In this document: positions 44,615-52,957 of the stretch, piece after piece
How the letters are laid out: each line of letters starts with the position of its first letter
Numbering within the stretch: the stretch's first letter is position 1
From: an uncultured Litoreibacter sp.
Lineage (GTDB): Bacteria; Pseudomonadota; Alphaproteobacteria; Rhodobacterales; Rhodobacteraceae
Assembly: GCA_947494645.1 (NCBI GenBank)
Contig: CANLVO010000002.1
Span: forward strand, 366,359-430,358
Direction: 5' to 3'
Length of the DNA stretch: 64,000 bases
The notes under the pieces: generated by a model
Seen by the model: only the letters and a program-made list of their open reading frames with translations
Database searches by the model: none
What the model was told of the DNA's origin: nothing
Position numbers and translations under genes: made by a program

Positions 44615-45061
44615 ATGAAAAACTTTGCTCTTCCAATGGCGGTTATCGCGATTCTCGCCGCTCCAGCAGCCTTCTCTCATTCCGGGGTGAAAGACCCGCA
44701 AGTCATGGCGCGTATGCAATTGATGAGCCTCGTGGCTGCGGACATGAAAATTCTGGGTGGGATGGCGAAAGGGTCAATCGGCTTTGATCTTGAGCGGGTA
44801 CAAGCTCGCGCGGCTTCCTTGGAACAGCACGCCGTTGAAACTCTGCGTCTGTTTGAGCCGCGGGCGAACGACCCGAAATCCGAAGCCAAACCTGAAGTTT
44901 GGGAAGATTGGGAAGGTTTTTCAACAAGAGCCAATGAGATGCAGCAAGCTGCCAAACAACTCGGGTTAATCTCCGCAGAAGATGATTTTGAAGTTGCTTT
45001 CCGCGCGGTTGGACAGACCTGCACAGCCTGCCATGAGACCTATCGGATCAATACAAACTGA
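44615..45061 (+). CDS. Cytochrome c' (c556 type)
   Basis: 148 residues with a signal peptide (1 to about 21) and a single C-terminal heme site CTACH (C136, C139, H140). The four-helix cytochrome c'/c556 fold is likely from the heme at the end of the chain and the RMQLM stretch near the mature N-terminus, where axial Met ligands sit in c556. Possible roles include electron transfer or NO binding. The ATG at 44615 begins the signal peptide. Confidence 0.9.
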   Translation: MKNFALPMAVIAILAAPAAFSHSGVKDPQVMARMQLMSLVAADMKILGGMAKGSIGFDLERVQARAASLEQHAVETLRLFEPRANDPKSEAKPEVWEDWEGFSTRANEMQQAAKQLGLISAEDDFEVAFRAVGQTCTACHETYRINTN

Positions 45062-45070
45062 CAGTCACGC

Positions 45071-45379
45071 CTAGCCGCAGATAACCCGCGTCACGATGCC
45101 GTTCGCGTCCACATGGAAGTTCACCCTATCCGCAACGTAGACTTGAGAGACGATCTCCCCAGGGCGGATTACACGGGTGGTGACACCATCTGGCACAAAG
45201 ATTGCCGAAAAGTCCTGCCCTACCGATCCGGTGTAATTGTCCAACATGCAGGTGTCAGGAAAGCGTTCTTCCAAGCCTGAGGTATTTTCAACCACGGGGC
45301 CATCTATGATGACGTCATCTTGGGGGGCGCCGCCACAGGCCAAAAGCAGGAAGGGCAAAAGATAGGTGAGCTGTTTCAT
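45071..45379 (-). CDS. I78-family peptidase inhibitor-like lipoprotein
   Basis: 102 residues with a lipobox (LLLAC, about 11-15), so a membrane-anchored lipoprotein. The C-terminal VTTRVIRPGEIVSQVYVADRVNFHVDANGIVTRVICG and the preceding DTCMLDNYTG match the potato-inhibitor-like I78 family fold, closed by a Cys pair. Inhibitor activity is an inference from the family. It is convergent with cytochrome c' and divergent from frmA, sharing a 165-bp intergenic region. Confidence 0.82.
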   Translation of the reverse strand: MKQLTYLLPFLLLACGGAPQDDVIIDGPVVENTSGLEERFPDTCMLDNYTGSVGQDFSAIFVPDGVTTRVIRPGEIVSQVYVADRVNFHVDANGIVTRVICG

Positions 45380-45477
45380 GCAGACTTGCTAGCCCAGCGG
45401 TCTTGATGCGGCAAGCGCCGAACCTCAGGTTTCCGGCAAAGATCAGCCCATCCCTGAAACAGAGACACAGGATGCAG

Positions 45478-45506
45478 TTGCAATTGCAATTGTCAGCCGG
45501 TTGCAA
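45478..45506. promoter_or_regulatory. TTGCAA repeat array upstream of frmA
   Basis: TTGCAA occurs at 45478, 45484 and 45501. The first two form the 12-bp palindrome TTGCAATTGCAA and the third lies in GTTGCAAC, also a palindrome. The cluster is 40 bp upstream of the frmA start and reads like a regulator binding array. Confidence 0.45.
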
Positions 45507-45544
45507 CAAGTTGTGGCAAAACGCCAGAATTCAGGGAGCTCATC

Positions 45545-46657
45545 ATGCGTACCAAAGCCGCTGTCGCCGTCGCCGCCGGAAAACCACTTGAGGTTATGGA
45601 GGTGAACCTTGAAGGCCCGAAAGAGGGTGAGGTTCTCGTTGAGATTAAGGCCACTGGCATCTGTCATACAGACGAGTTTACCCTGTCGGGCGCTGACCCT
45701 GAAGGGATGTTCCCGGCGATCCTTGGCCATGAGGGCGCAGGCGTTGTCGTCGAGGTGGGGGCCGGCGTGACAAGCCTGGAAGTGGGCGATCATGTGATCC
45801 CGCTCTACACGCCAGAGTGCCGCGAATGCGAGTATTGCCTAAACCCGAAGACCAACCTTTGCCAGAAAGTGCGTGCGACGCAGGGACAGGGGTTGATGCC
45901 GGATGGCACCTCCCGATTCAGCATGCTCGATGGAACACCGATCCTGCACTACATGGGCTGCTCGACCTTTGCCAACCACACTGTGTTGCCAGAAATTGCG
46001 CTGGCCAAGGTACGCAAGGACGCGCCTTTCGACAAGATTTGCTACATTGGTTGCGGCGTGACAACGGGTATTGGGGCCGTGATCAACACCGCCAAGGTTG
46101 AGATCGGCAGCCGTGCAATCGTATTTGGTTTAGGCGGCATCGGACTTAACGTTATTCAAGGCCTGCGCCTCGCAGGTGCTGATCAGATTGTCGGCGTCGA
46201 TCTGAATCCCGACAAGGTGGAAATGGCGACGCATTTTGGGATGACTGACTTTGTTAATCCGAAGGACGTCAAAGGCGACATGGTGGCCCATCTGGTAGAG
46301 CTGACCGGGGGCGGCGCGGATTACACGTTTGACGCGACCGGCAATGTCGATGTGATGCGTACCGCGCTCGAGGCTGCTCACAAAGGCTGGGGCGAAAGCA
46401 TCATCATTGGCGTGGCTCCAGCAGGTGCCGAGATTTCAACCCGACCGTTCCAGCTGGTCACCGGCAGGGTCTGGCGGGGCACTGCGTTTGGCGGGGCATC
46501 GGGACGCACGGACGTCCCAAAAATCGTGGACTGGTACATGGACGGCAAGATCGAAATCGACCCGATGATCACTCATACGATGGGGTTGAATGACATCAAC
46601 AAGGGGTTTGACCTGATGCACAAGGGTGAGTCGATCCGCTCCGTTGTGCTGTTCTAA
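45545..46657 (+). CDS. frmA: S-(hydroxymethyl)glutathione dehydrogenase (class III alcohol dehydrogenase)
   Basis: Oxidises the formaldehyde-glutathione adduct to S-formylglutathione with NAD. 370 residues with the catalytic zinc ligands Cys40 and His62 plus a later Cys (GCGVTTG), the structural zinc site C92, C95, C98 and C106, and the NAD loop FGLGGIGLNV. This gene is called flhA or adhI in some methylotrophic relatives. GGGAG precedes the ATG. Its TAA stop overlaps the convergent tetR stop by four bases. The partner hydrolase fghA lies about 1.7 kb downstream. Confidence 0.96.
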   Translation: MRTKAAVAVAAGKPLEVMEVNLEGPKEGEVLVEIKATGICHTDEFTLSGADPEGMFPAILGHEGAGVVVEVGAGVTSLEVGDHVIPLYTPECRECEYCLNPKTNLCQKVRATQGQGLMPDGTSRFSMLDGTPILHYMGCSTFANHTVLPEIALAKVRKDAPFDKICYIGCGVTTGIGAVINTAKVEIGSRAIVFGLGGIGLNVIQGLRLAGADQIVGVDLNPDKVEMATHFGMTDFVNPKDVKGDMVAHLVELTGGGADYTFDATGNVDVMRTALEAAHKGWGESIIIGVAPAGAEISTRPFQLVTGRVWRGTAFGGASGRTDVPKIVDWYMDGKIEIDPMITHTMGLNDINKGFDLMHKGESIRSVVLF

Positions 46658-47271
46658 GTCCCGTAACGCGCGAGAAACGTGTCGACGGCTCCCTCAATGA
46701 CAAGGGACATCGCCTTTGGATCTGGGGTGTCGATTACGTTGAACACCATCTTTACGAAGACATCGGCCTTCATTAAGGCGTCAAATTGCTGTGCCGCCAA
46801 CCGAACATTGTCGATGCGCAACTCACCGCGTTTCACTGCTTCGACGAAATAGGCGCTTAAGCGGTCTTCCATCAGCTGCGGGCCGGAACGGTAGAATTCT
46901 TGGCCAAGCTCCGGAAAACGGTCGGTTTCGGCCACGCAGATCCGAAAAATACGCTGCGCAAAAGATGAGGTTAGGAAATGCATCATATTGGTCGCCGTCA
47001 TGATCAACACATCGCGCACCGGCTGATCGGCATCTTCCACCGTTAGTGCCCGGTCCGCTTGGCGGGCGCATTCTTCTTTGGCAACTTCGACAAAGAGCAT
47101 CCGCTTGTCGGGGAAGTAGCTGTAGAGCGTCGCCTTCGAGACGCCAGCCTCTTTGGCTATCAAGTCCACACTTGCGCCTTCGAACCCTTCGGCGAGAAAC
47201 ACCGTGCGCGCGCCCGCGACGACCTGGTCGTATTTCCGACCGCGTTTTATTTCGACTGGTGTCCCGTCCAA
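46654..47271 (-). CDS. TetR/AcrR family transcriptional regulator
   Basis: 205 residues. The N-terminal helix-turn-helix is ASVDLIAKEAGVSKATLYSYFPDKRMLF, and the C-terminal ligand domain is of the TetR_C type. The start is a TTG at 47271 with GGGGAG seven bases upstream; no ATG start keeps the helix-turn-helix. A perfect 17-bp palindrome lies 25 bases upstream of the start, in the region shared with the AEC transporter gene. It probably represses that transporter and itself. Convergent with frmA, four bases shared. Confidence 0.9.
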   Translation of the reverse strand: MDGTPVEIKRGRKYDQVVAGARTVFLAEGFEGASVDLIAKEAGVSKATLYSYFPDKRMLFVEVAKEECARQADRALTVEDADQPVRDVLIMTATNMMHFLTSSFAQRIFRICVAETDRFPELGQEFYRSGPQLMEDRLSAYFVEAVKRGELRIDNVRLAAQQFDALMKADVFVKMVFNVIDTPDPKAMSLVIEGAVDTFLARYGT

Positions 47272-47295
47272 AACAAGCTCCCCAGCTTTGTTAAC

Positions 47296-47312
47296 TCGTC
47301 TAACTTAGACGA
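47296..47312. promoter_or_regulatory. Palindromic operator between tetR and the AEC transporter
   Basis: TCGTCTAACTTAGACGA is a perfect 17-bp palindrome (8-bp arms, central C), of the TAGAC type seen at many TetR operators. It lies between the divergent starts of tetR and the AEC transporter. Confidence 0.7.
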
Positions 47313-47400
47313 AACGGTTCAGTTCCAGCAAGTCCGGCAACGCATCGCCGGAATTTTGTCATATGGTGACGGGCCAATTCGCATGGTATCAGCCGCCGAC

Positions 47401-48327
47401 ATGCTGGAAATTTTTCTCAAGACAATCCCTTTCTTCGCGCTGATCACAGTTGGCTATTGGGCGGGCCGGACCAAGTTCTTCAGCGAAGAAGCCACAGCCT
47501 ATCTGACGAAATTCGTGTTCTACTTCGCATTGTCGGCCATGCTGTTTCAGTTCTCAGCCAATTTGAGTCTCGCTGAGGTATTCGACCTTCCCTTCGTGCT
47601 GGCCTATTTCTTCGGCACATTCGCGGTCTACGTGATTGCAACACTCGTGGCATTGATCCGGCGCATCTCGGTGGAGGAAACAGCGATCGAGGCGCAATGC
47701 GCGGTGATTGGCAATGTTGGGTTCTTGGGGCTGCCTATGTTGGCGCTGCTCCTTGGTGACGCGTCCGTGGGACCCATCATGTTGATCCTTGCAGTCGATT
47801 TGATCTTTTTCGGAAGCTTAGTTGTCATCTTGATCACCGGATCGCGCGACGGGCGCGTATCACCTGCGATCCTGAGAACCATTGGGATGGGGTTGCTGAA
47901 GAACCCGATGATCGTTTCCATCGTTCTGGGCTTTGCATGGTCGGCGCTGAGCTTACCTATTCCACAACCGATGAACGAATTTCTGGCTATTCTAGGTGGG
48001 GCTGCCACGCCGGGTGCGCTGTTTGCCATCGGGGCGTCTTTGGCTTCAAAGTCGGCAGAGCGCATGCGTATCGCCGGATGGCTCAGCTTTTGTAAATTGG
48101 TGCTACACCCGCTCGCTGTAGCCGTGGCCGCGCTCATCGTGTTTGATGTTGATCCTTATGCAGCAACAGTGATGATTGCAGCCTCGGCGCTGCCGGTGGC
48201 GGGGAACGTCTATATTATCGCTCAGCATTACGGTGTCGCGCCCCAGAGGGTTTCAGCCTCAATCCTGATCTCGACGGCGGTTAGCATCGTGACCGTTTCA
48301 CTTGTCATAGGTTGGGTGTCCGGGTAG
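47401..48327 (+). CDS. AEC (auxin efflux carrier) family transporter
   Basis: 308 residues with about ten membrane helices. The family start IFLKTIPFFALITVGYWAGR and the mid-protein FALSAMLFQFSANLS plus GAATPGALFAIGASLA (the helix break used for substrate binding) match the AEC/MdcF family of organic acid or small-molecule efflux carriers. ATG at 47401; an ATG at 47383 would add six residues. It is divergent from a TetR gene with a clear operator. Substrate unknown; the neighbourhood suggests organic acids or aldehydes, an inference. Confidence 0.87.
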   Translation: MLEIFLKTIPFFALITVGYWAGRTKFFSEEATAYLTKFVFYFALSAMLFQFSANLSLAEVFDLPFVLAYFFGTFAVYVIATLVALIRRISVEETAIEAQCAVIGNVGFLGLPMLALLLGDASVGPIMLILAVDLIFFGSLVVILITGSRDGRVSPAILRTIGMGLLKNPMIVSIVLGFAWSALSLPIPQPMNEFLAILGGAATPGALFAIGASLASKSAERMRIAGWLSFCKLVLHPLAVAVAALIVFDVDPYAATVMIAASALPVAGNVYIIAQHYGVAPQRVSASILISTAVSIVTVSLVIGWVSG

Positions 48328-48356
48328 CCCTGAAACAACGCAGCAAAGGAACTCAG

Positions 48357-49187
48357 ATGGAACTTCTCTCCCAGAACGCCTGTTTTGGTGGCACGCAAAG
48401 CGTCTACCGGCATCGCTCGACCGCTTGCAACTGCGATATGACATTTGGGCTCTTTCTGCCGGAGGAGGCCCGTGACGGGCCAGTCCCCGTTCTGTGGTAT
48501 TTGTCGGGCCTGACCTGCACCCATGAAAACGCGATGATCAAAGCGGGCGCGCAGGCTTGGGCGTCTGAGCAAGGGATCGCGGTGCTGTTTCCAGACACGT
48601 CGCCCCGCGGGGATGATGTCGCGAATGATGAAGCCTATGATCTTGGACAGGGTGCCGGGTTCTATGTGAACGCCACCCAAGCGCCATGGGCCCCACACTT
48701 CCAGATGTATGACTACATTGCCGCTGAGCTGCCGGGATTGGTGTTTCAGGAGTTTGCGCTGGACCAGTCGCGTCAGGCGATCACTGGGCACTCCATGGGC
48801 GGTCACGGCGCGCTGACTATTGCGATGCGAGAGAAAGGAAGGTTCCGCTCCGTCTCAGCGTTTTCGCCTATTTGCAATCCGACTGCGTCAGATTGGGGAC
48901 GCAAACAGTTTGCCGCATATCTTGGTGAGGATGAGACACTGTGGTCTGCGCATGACGCAACGCATCTGATGATGGATCACGGGTTTGACGGCCCCATGCT
49001 CTTGGACACCGGGACGCAGGACGAATTCTACTACCTTCTCAAACCTGAGGCGTTGGCACATGCAGCCAGCGTTCAACAACAAGAGGCGATTATTCGGTAT
49101 CAGCCCGGCTACGACCATTCCTATTTCTTCGTCTCCTCCTTCATGGAAGACCACATGAATTTCCATGCAGAGGCGCTCTACGCATGA
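48357..49187 (+). CDS. fghA: S-formylglutathione hydrolase
   Basis: Releases formate from S-formylglutathione, the second step after frmA. 276 residues with the esterase D fold: oxyanion and substrate residues YLSGLTCTHENA, the nucleophile Ser146 in GHSMGGHGAL, and Asp and His in the C-terminal third (DHSYFF). ATG at 48357 with AAAGGAA upstream. Its stop overlaps the next gene (ATGA). Known gene names frmB and fghA; the identity is secure. Confidence 0.96.
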   Translation: MELLSQNACFGGTQSVYRHRSTACNCDMTFGLFLPEEARDGPVPVLWYLSGLTCTHENAMIKAGAQAWASEQGIAVLFPDTSPRGDDVANDEAYDLGQGAGFYVNATQAPWAPHFQMYDYIAAELPGLVFQEFALDQSRQAITGHSMGGHGALTIAMREKGRFRSVSAFSPICNPTASDWGRKQFAAYLGEDETLWSAHDATHLMMDHGFDGPMLLDTGTQDEFYYLLKPEALAHAASVQQQEAIIRYQPGYDHSYFFVSSFMEDHMNFHAEALYA

Positions 49188-49807
49188 GCATTCGGGCCGT
49201 CGTTTTTGATATCGGCAATGTACTGATCGAATGGCAACCGGAGCGTTACTATGACCGGGCCATAGGCGAAGCACGCCGCAAGGAGATGTTTGCCGCAGTT
49301 GATCTGCACGGCATGAATGACCGGATTGATACCGGTGAGAAATTCCGTGACGTGATCTACGAGACGGCGGAGCAGTACCCCAAATGGCGCGACGAAATCA
49401 TAGCTTGGCATAGCAACTGGATTGCGTTGGCTTCGCCCGTCATCGCCCATTCGGTACACTTGCTGCGGGCATTGAGGGCCAAAGGCGTACCGGTCTTCAC
49501 ACTCACCAATTTCGGCGTAGAAAGCTTCGACTACGCGGCGTCAATCTACGTGTTTCTTTCGGAATTTGACCGAAGCTATGTCTCGGGACATATGAAGGTC
49601 ATCAAGCCCGATCCGCGTATCTATGAAATGGTCGAACAAGACTGCAAGCTTGCCCCTGACACCTTGCTTTTTGCTGATGATCGGCAGGCGAATGTGGATG
49701 CGGCTGAGGCACGCGGCTGGAACGCGCATCTGTTTACATCGCCAAGTGGTTGGGCCTCATGTCTGGTCGAGCACAAGCTTCTCACCCCGGATGAGGCGGC
49801 ATTTTGA
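49184..49807 (+). CDS. HAD family hydrolase
   Basis: 207 residues of the HAD subfamily IA (haloacid dehalogenase-like). Motif I is VVFDIGNVLIEW, with Asn in place of the second Asp as in YihX-type phosphatases, motif II is TLTNF, and motif III/IV KPDPRIYEM and FADDRQANVDAAEARG. Probably a small-molecule phosphatase. Its ATG overlaps fghA (ATGA) and its stop overlaps the following gene as TTGA. The substrate is not known. Confidence 0.88.
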   Translation: MSIRAVVFDIGNVLIEWQPERYYDRAIGEARRKEMFAAVDLHGMNDRIDTGEKFRDVIYETAEQYPKWRDEIIAWHSNWIALASPVIAHSVHLLRALRAKGVPVFTLTNFGVESFDYAASIYVFLSEFDRSYVSGHMKVIKPDPRIYEMVEQDCKLAPDTLLFADDRQANVDAAEARGWNAHLFTSPSGWASCLVEHKLLTPDEAAF

Positions 49808-50715
49808 CGGTCGAATTCGTTTCCTTCGAAAAGGCAGACCCGCTGCTAAGTTGGTCTGAATTGACCGACGCGCTGGCGGCCGGTCATTTGCGTCCCAAAG
49901 CAGAGATCGCCGATAGTTTTCTCTACCGCGACCCCGACACCTTGCTATCTCGGGCGGCTTGGATCGACGGGTTGGGACAGCTGGTGAAAACAGCGACTAT
50001 TTTTCCGGAGAACGAGGCAAAAGCCTTACCAAAGATCCATGGCGCGGTAACGCTCTTCTCGGATGAGACCGGGCAGTTGGAGGCAGTTATTGATTTTCAT
50101 CTGGTGACCAAATGGAAAACCGCGGGCGACAGCCTTTTTGCGGCAAAGCGGTTGGCCCGTCCGGACAGCAAACGCTTTTTGATCCTTGGCGCTGGCACTG
50201 TAGCGGGGACCATGGTCTCGGCATATCGGTCGCATTGGCCAGAGGCCGATATTGCGATCTGGACGCGCAACCCCGAGAAAGGCCGTGCGTTTGCTGGAGC
50301 GCATGATTTGAGCTTTGAGACCGGTCTTGAGGCGGCAGTTGAAGCGGCAGACGTGATCTGTACCGCCACCATGTCCACCGAGCCGGTGCTGATGGGGGAC
50401 TGGCTTCAGCCGGGCCAACATGTCGATATGATAGGTGCCTACCGCCCTGACATGCGCGAAACAGATGATGTGGCTCTTGGCAGAGCACGGGTGTTCGTAG
50501 ATAGCCGGGAGACAACGCTCGATCATATAGGGGAGCTGAAAATCCCAATCGCTTTGGGGGTGATGTCGCCGCAAGACGTGGTCGCTTCTTTCTATGAACC
50601 TGAGCTGTTTCAACGCGGCTCTGAAAACGAGATCACAATCTGCAAAAATGGCGGCGGGGCGCATCTGGATCTGATGACCAGTCGCTACATCCTGAACGCA
50701 TGGCGCACGCGTTGA
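49804..50715 (+). CDS. Ornithine cyclodeaminase/mu-crystallin family protein
   Basis: 303 residues with the OCD fold: VKTATIFPENEAKALPKIHG, then the NAD-binding loop LILGAGTVAGTMVSAYR and the segment VICTATMSTEPVLMGDWLQPG. Family members are ornithine cyclodeaminase, alanine dehydrogenase or delta1-pyrroline-2-carboxylate reductase, so the reaction is not certain. The start is a TTG at 49804 that overlaps the stop of the HAD gene (TTGA). It is followed by an overlapping alpha/beta hydrolase gene (16 bases). Confidence 0.86.
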   Translation: MTVEFVSFEKADPLLSWSELTDALAAGHLRPKAEIADSFLYRDPDTLLSRAAWIDGLGQLVKTATIFPENEAKALPKIHGAVTLFSDETGQLEAVIDFHLVTKWKTAGDSLFAAKRLARPDSKRFLILGAGTVAGTMVSAYRSHWPEADIAIWTRNPEKGRAFAGAHDLSFETGLEAAVEAADVICTATMSTEPVLMGDWLQPGQHVDMIGAYRPDMRETDDVALGRARVFVDSRETTLDHIGELKIPIALGVMSPQDVVASFYEPELFQRGSENEITICKNGGGAHLDLMTSRYILNAWRTR

Positions 50716-51635
50716 TCTGGTTTGTATTGCTGATTGCGGCCTGCCTGGTCGCCGCTCCTTTCATCGTTGAACACCAGCGCAAGCCGATGGACGGGATTAC
50801 CCGATCCGAGGCGCCGGGTATGTTTGTAGAGCTCAGCGATGGTACAACGCATATTCACCAAGTTGGGCCGGTCCGAGGTCCGGTGATTGTCTGCGTTCAT
50901 GGCCTGACGACCTCTGAGTATGTGTGGGACGATATCGCCGCGAATCTGGTCGAGGTAGGGTTCCGCGTGGTGAGTTATGATCTTTACGGTCGGGGCTATT
51001 CAGATCGGCCTGACCATCCTCAGAACGAGGCATTTTTTCTGCGCCAGTTGAACGATGTGTTGGAGGCCAAGGGACATACGGACAGCATCATATTGATGGG
51101 CTATTCCATGGGGGCCGCGATTAGCGTTGCCTTTGCTGCCGCGCATCCTGACAAAGTAGACAAGTTGATCCTTGTGGCACCTGCCGGACTGTCAGACGCA
51201 AGCTCTGGAATGGACAGGTTTGTGCGCGATGTCCCTGTAGTGGGTGATTGGATCACGTTGGTCTTTGGGTCAGCACTGCGGAAATGGCGCTTCTCAAAAC
51301 GTGTAGAAGCTGACCCAAAACGAGCGACCTTTGCCCAGAAGCAACTCGCGGAGTCCGAATTTCGCGGCTTTCTGCCTGCTGTATTGTCTAGCGCGCGGCA
51401 TATGCTGCGCGATGACCAGAGGCCCCTGCACCGAGCCTTGGAAAACACGCGGGTGCCAACGCTAGCGCTTTGGGGCGAGGAAGACAGTGTGATCCCTTTG
51501 TCGGCGCTTGGGGAGATGACACAGGCCAACCGTTCGGTGATCCATCACGTCGTCCCCGGCGCAGATCATGGCTTGCCCTATACGCATCCGGAAGCCGTGG
51601 CCAAGGAAGTGCGAACGTTCTTATTGAACAGTTAA
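50700..51635 (+). CDS. Alpha/beta hydrolase with N-terminal membrane anchor
   Basis: 311 residues. A hydrophobic N-terminal helix (about 4-23) suggests a membrane-anchored enzyme. The hydrolase core has VCVHGLTTSEYVWDDI (oxyanion), the nucleophile elbow GYSMGA and the closing GADHGLPYTHPE (His). It is likely an esterase or lipase-like enzyme. It starts inside the OCD gene and closes the fghA operon. The TAA stop overlaps the stop of the convergent MFS gene by four bases. Confidence 0.88.
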   Translation: MAHALIWFVLLIAACLVAAPFIVEHQRKPMDGITRSEAPGMFVELSDGTTHIHQVGPVRGPVIVCVHGLTTSEYVWDDIAANLVEVGFRVVSYDLYGRGYSDRPDHPQNEAFFLRQLNDVLEAKGHTDSIILMGYSMGAAISVAFAAAHPDKVDKLILVAPAGLSDASSGMDRFVRDVPVVGDWITLVFGSALRKWRFSKRVEADPKRATFAQKQLAESEFRGFLPAVLSSARHMLRDDQRPLHRALENTRVPTLALWGEEDSVIPLSALGEMTQANRSVIHHVVPGADHGLPYTHPEAVAKEVRTFLLNS

Positions 51636-52873
51636 GCTGCAGCGAGCTGTGATCGTTTTTCCCGGACCGGTAAGTGAACAATGGCACTGAACGCGCCAAC
51701 GCCTATACCGACCCACCAAACCATTGTGTAGTCGCCTGTCGCATCATAGAGCCTGCCGCCAAGCCAGACCCCGAGGAACGATCCCAATTGGTGGGAGAAG
51801 AACACGATACCGTAGAGCGTGCCCATGTAGCGTAGCCCATAGATATGCGCCACGAGGCCGGAGGTCAGCGGTACGGTCGCCAGCCATAAAGACCCCATGG
51901 CCAGGCTGAAGATGATCACGGTGGTTGGTGTCATCGGGGTCAGGATAAACCAAGCCGCCAAGATAGTGCGGCCTGTGTAGATGCCTGCGAGCAGGTATTT
52001 CTTTGTGTATTTCTTGCCAAGATATCCAGCCAAAAGCGTCCCGCCAATATTGGCAATACCAATGAGAGCAATCGCGAACGCGCCAAGACCTGAGGTGGTG
52101 GTGATGCCCATGCTAGCCAACACGCCTCCGGCAGCGATTGGGCCGCACACCTCGGTGACGAAGGCAGGGAAATGGGCGGTTATAAAGGCCAATTGATAGC
52201 CGCAAGAGAAGAAGCCCAGAAAGATCATCATGTAAGACGGATCCGTGAAGGCACGTTTGAGAACCGTGCCCATGCTCTCTTCAAGCTCTTGTTTTGAAGC
52301 CATTTTCGGGGCTCGCATCATAGGTAGGGCAAAGAGCGTGCACAGCATGACGCCTGCGAAAATGATGAAGACTGTTTGCCACGGGAAGAACCCAAGAAGC
52401 AGCTCGGCGGTTGGGGCGCCAATAACCTGCCCTGCGGAGCCTGCGGCGGTGGCGATACCAAGCGACATAGACCGGTTTTCGTCGGATGAGGCGCGTCCGA
52501 CGATGGCGAGGATGACGCCAAACCCGGTGCCCGCAATACCAAACCCAACAAGAATTTCTAGGAATTGGTGACCACCGGGCGTCGTGGCAAAACTAGATAA
52601 GATCAAGCCTGCGGCATAAAGGAACACGCCCAGCACGATGGCCTTCCGGTCACCAACTTTTTCGGCCATCGCACCGAAAAGCGGCTGACCGATGCCCCAA
52701 GCGAGGTTTTGGATGGCAATGGCCAATGAAAACTCTGCCCGGGGCCAACCAAACTCTTCCGCGATGGGGATCTGGAACACGCCGAAACTGGCGCGAATTG
52801 CGAAGCCCATCATCATAATGATGCACCCGGCAATCAGAACCGGGGTAAAAATGGAGACGCGTTGTTCCGACAT
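51632..52873 (-). CDS. MFS transporter (oxalate/formate or monocarboxylate-like)
   Basis: 413 residues with 12 membrane helices. The first half has FGVFQIPIAEEFGWPRAEFSLAIA and FGAMAEKVGDRKAIVLG, which resemble the OFA/MCT group of MFS carriers that move oxalate, formate or monocarboxylates. The substrate is not secure. ATG at 52873. It runs convergently into the alpha/beta hydrolase gene, sharing four bases at the stops, and is divergent from zapE. Confidence 0.88.
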   Translation of the reverse strand: MSEQRVSIFTPVLIAGCIIMMMGFAIRASFGVFQIPIAEEFGWPRAEFSLAIAIQNLAWGIGQPLFGAMAEKVGDRKAIVLGVFLYAAGLILSSFATTPGGHQFLEILVGFGIAGTGFGVILAIVGRASSDENRSMSLGIATAAGSAGQVIGAPTAELLLGFFPWQTVFIIFAGVMLCTLFALPMMRAPKMASKQELEESMGTVLKRAFTDPSYMMIFLGFFSCGYQLAFITAHFPAFVTEVCGPIAAGGVLASMGITTTSGLGAFAIALIGIANIGGTLLAGYLGKKYTKKYLLAGIYTGRTILAAWFILTPMTPTTVIIFSLAMGSLWLATVPLTSGLVAHIYGLRYMGTLYGIVFFSHQLGSFLGVWLGGRLYDATGDYTMVWWVGIGVGAFSAIVHLPVREKRSQLAAA

Positions 52874-52957
52874 TTTCGGACCGTGTGAGAAAATACTGCA
52901 CAGGTCAATTCAGGATTGTTGCGGTTCATCATCAGGGTTCCTAATGATGTCGCGGTT

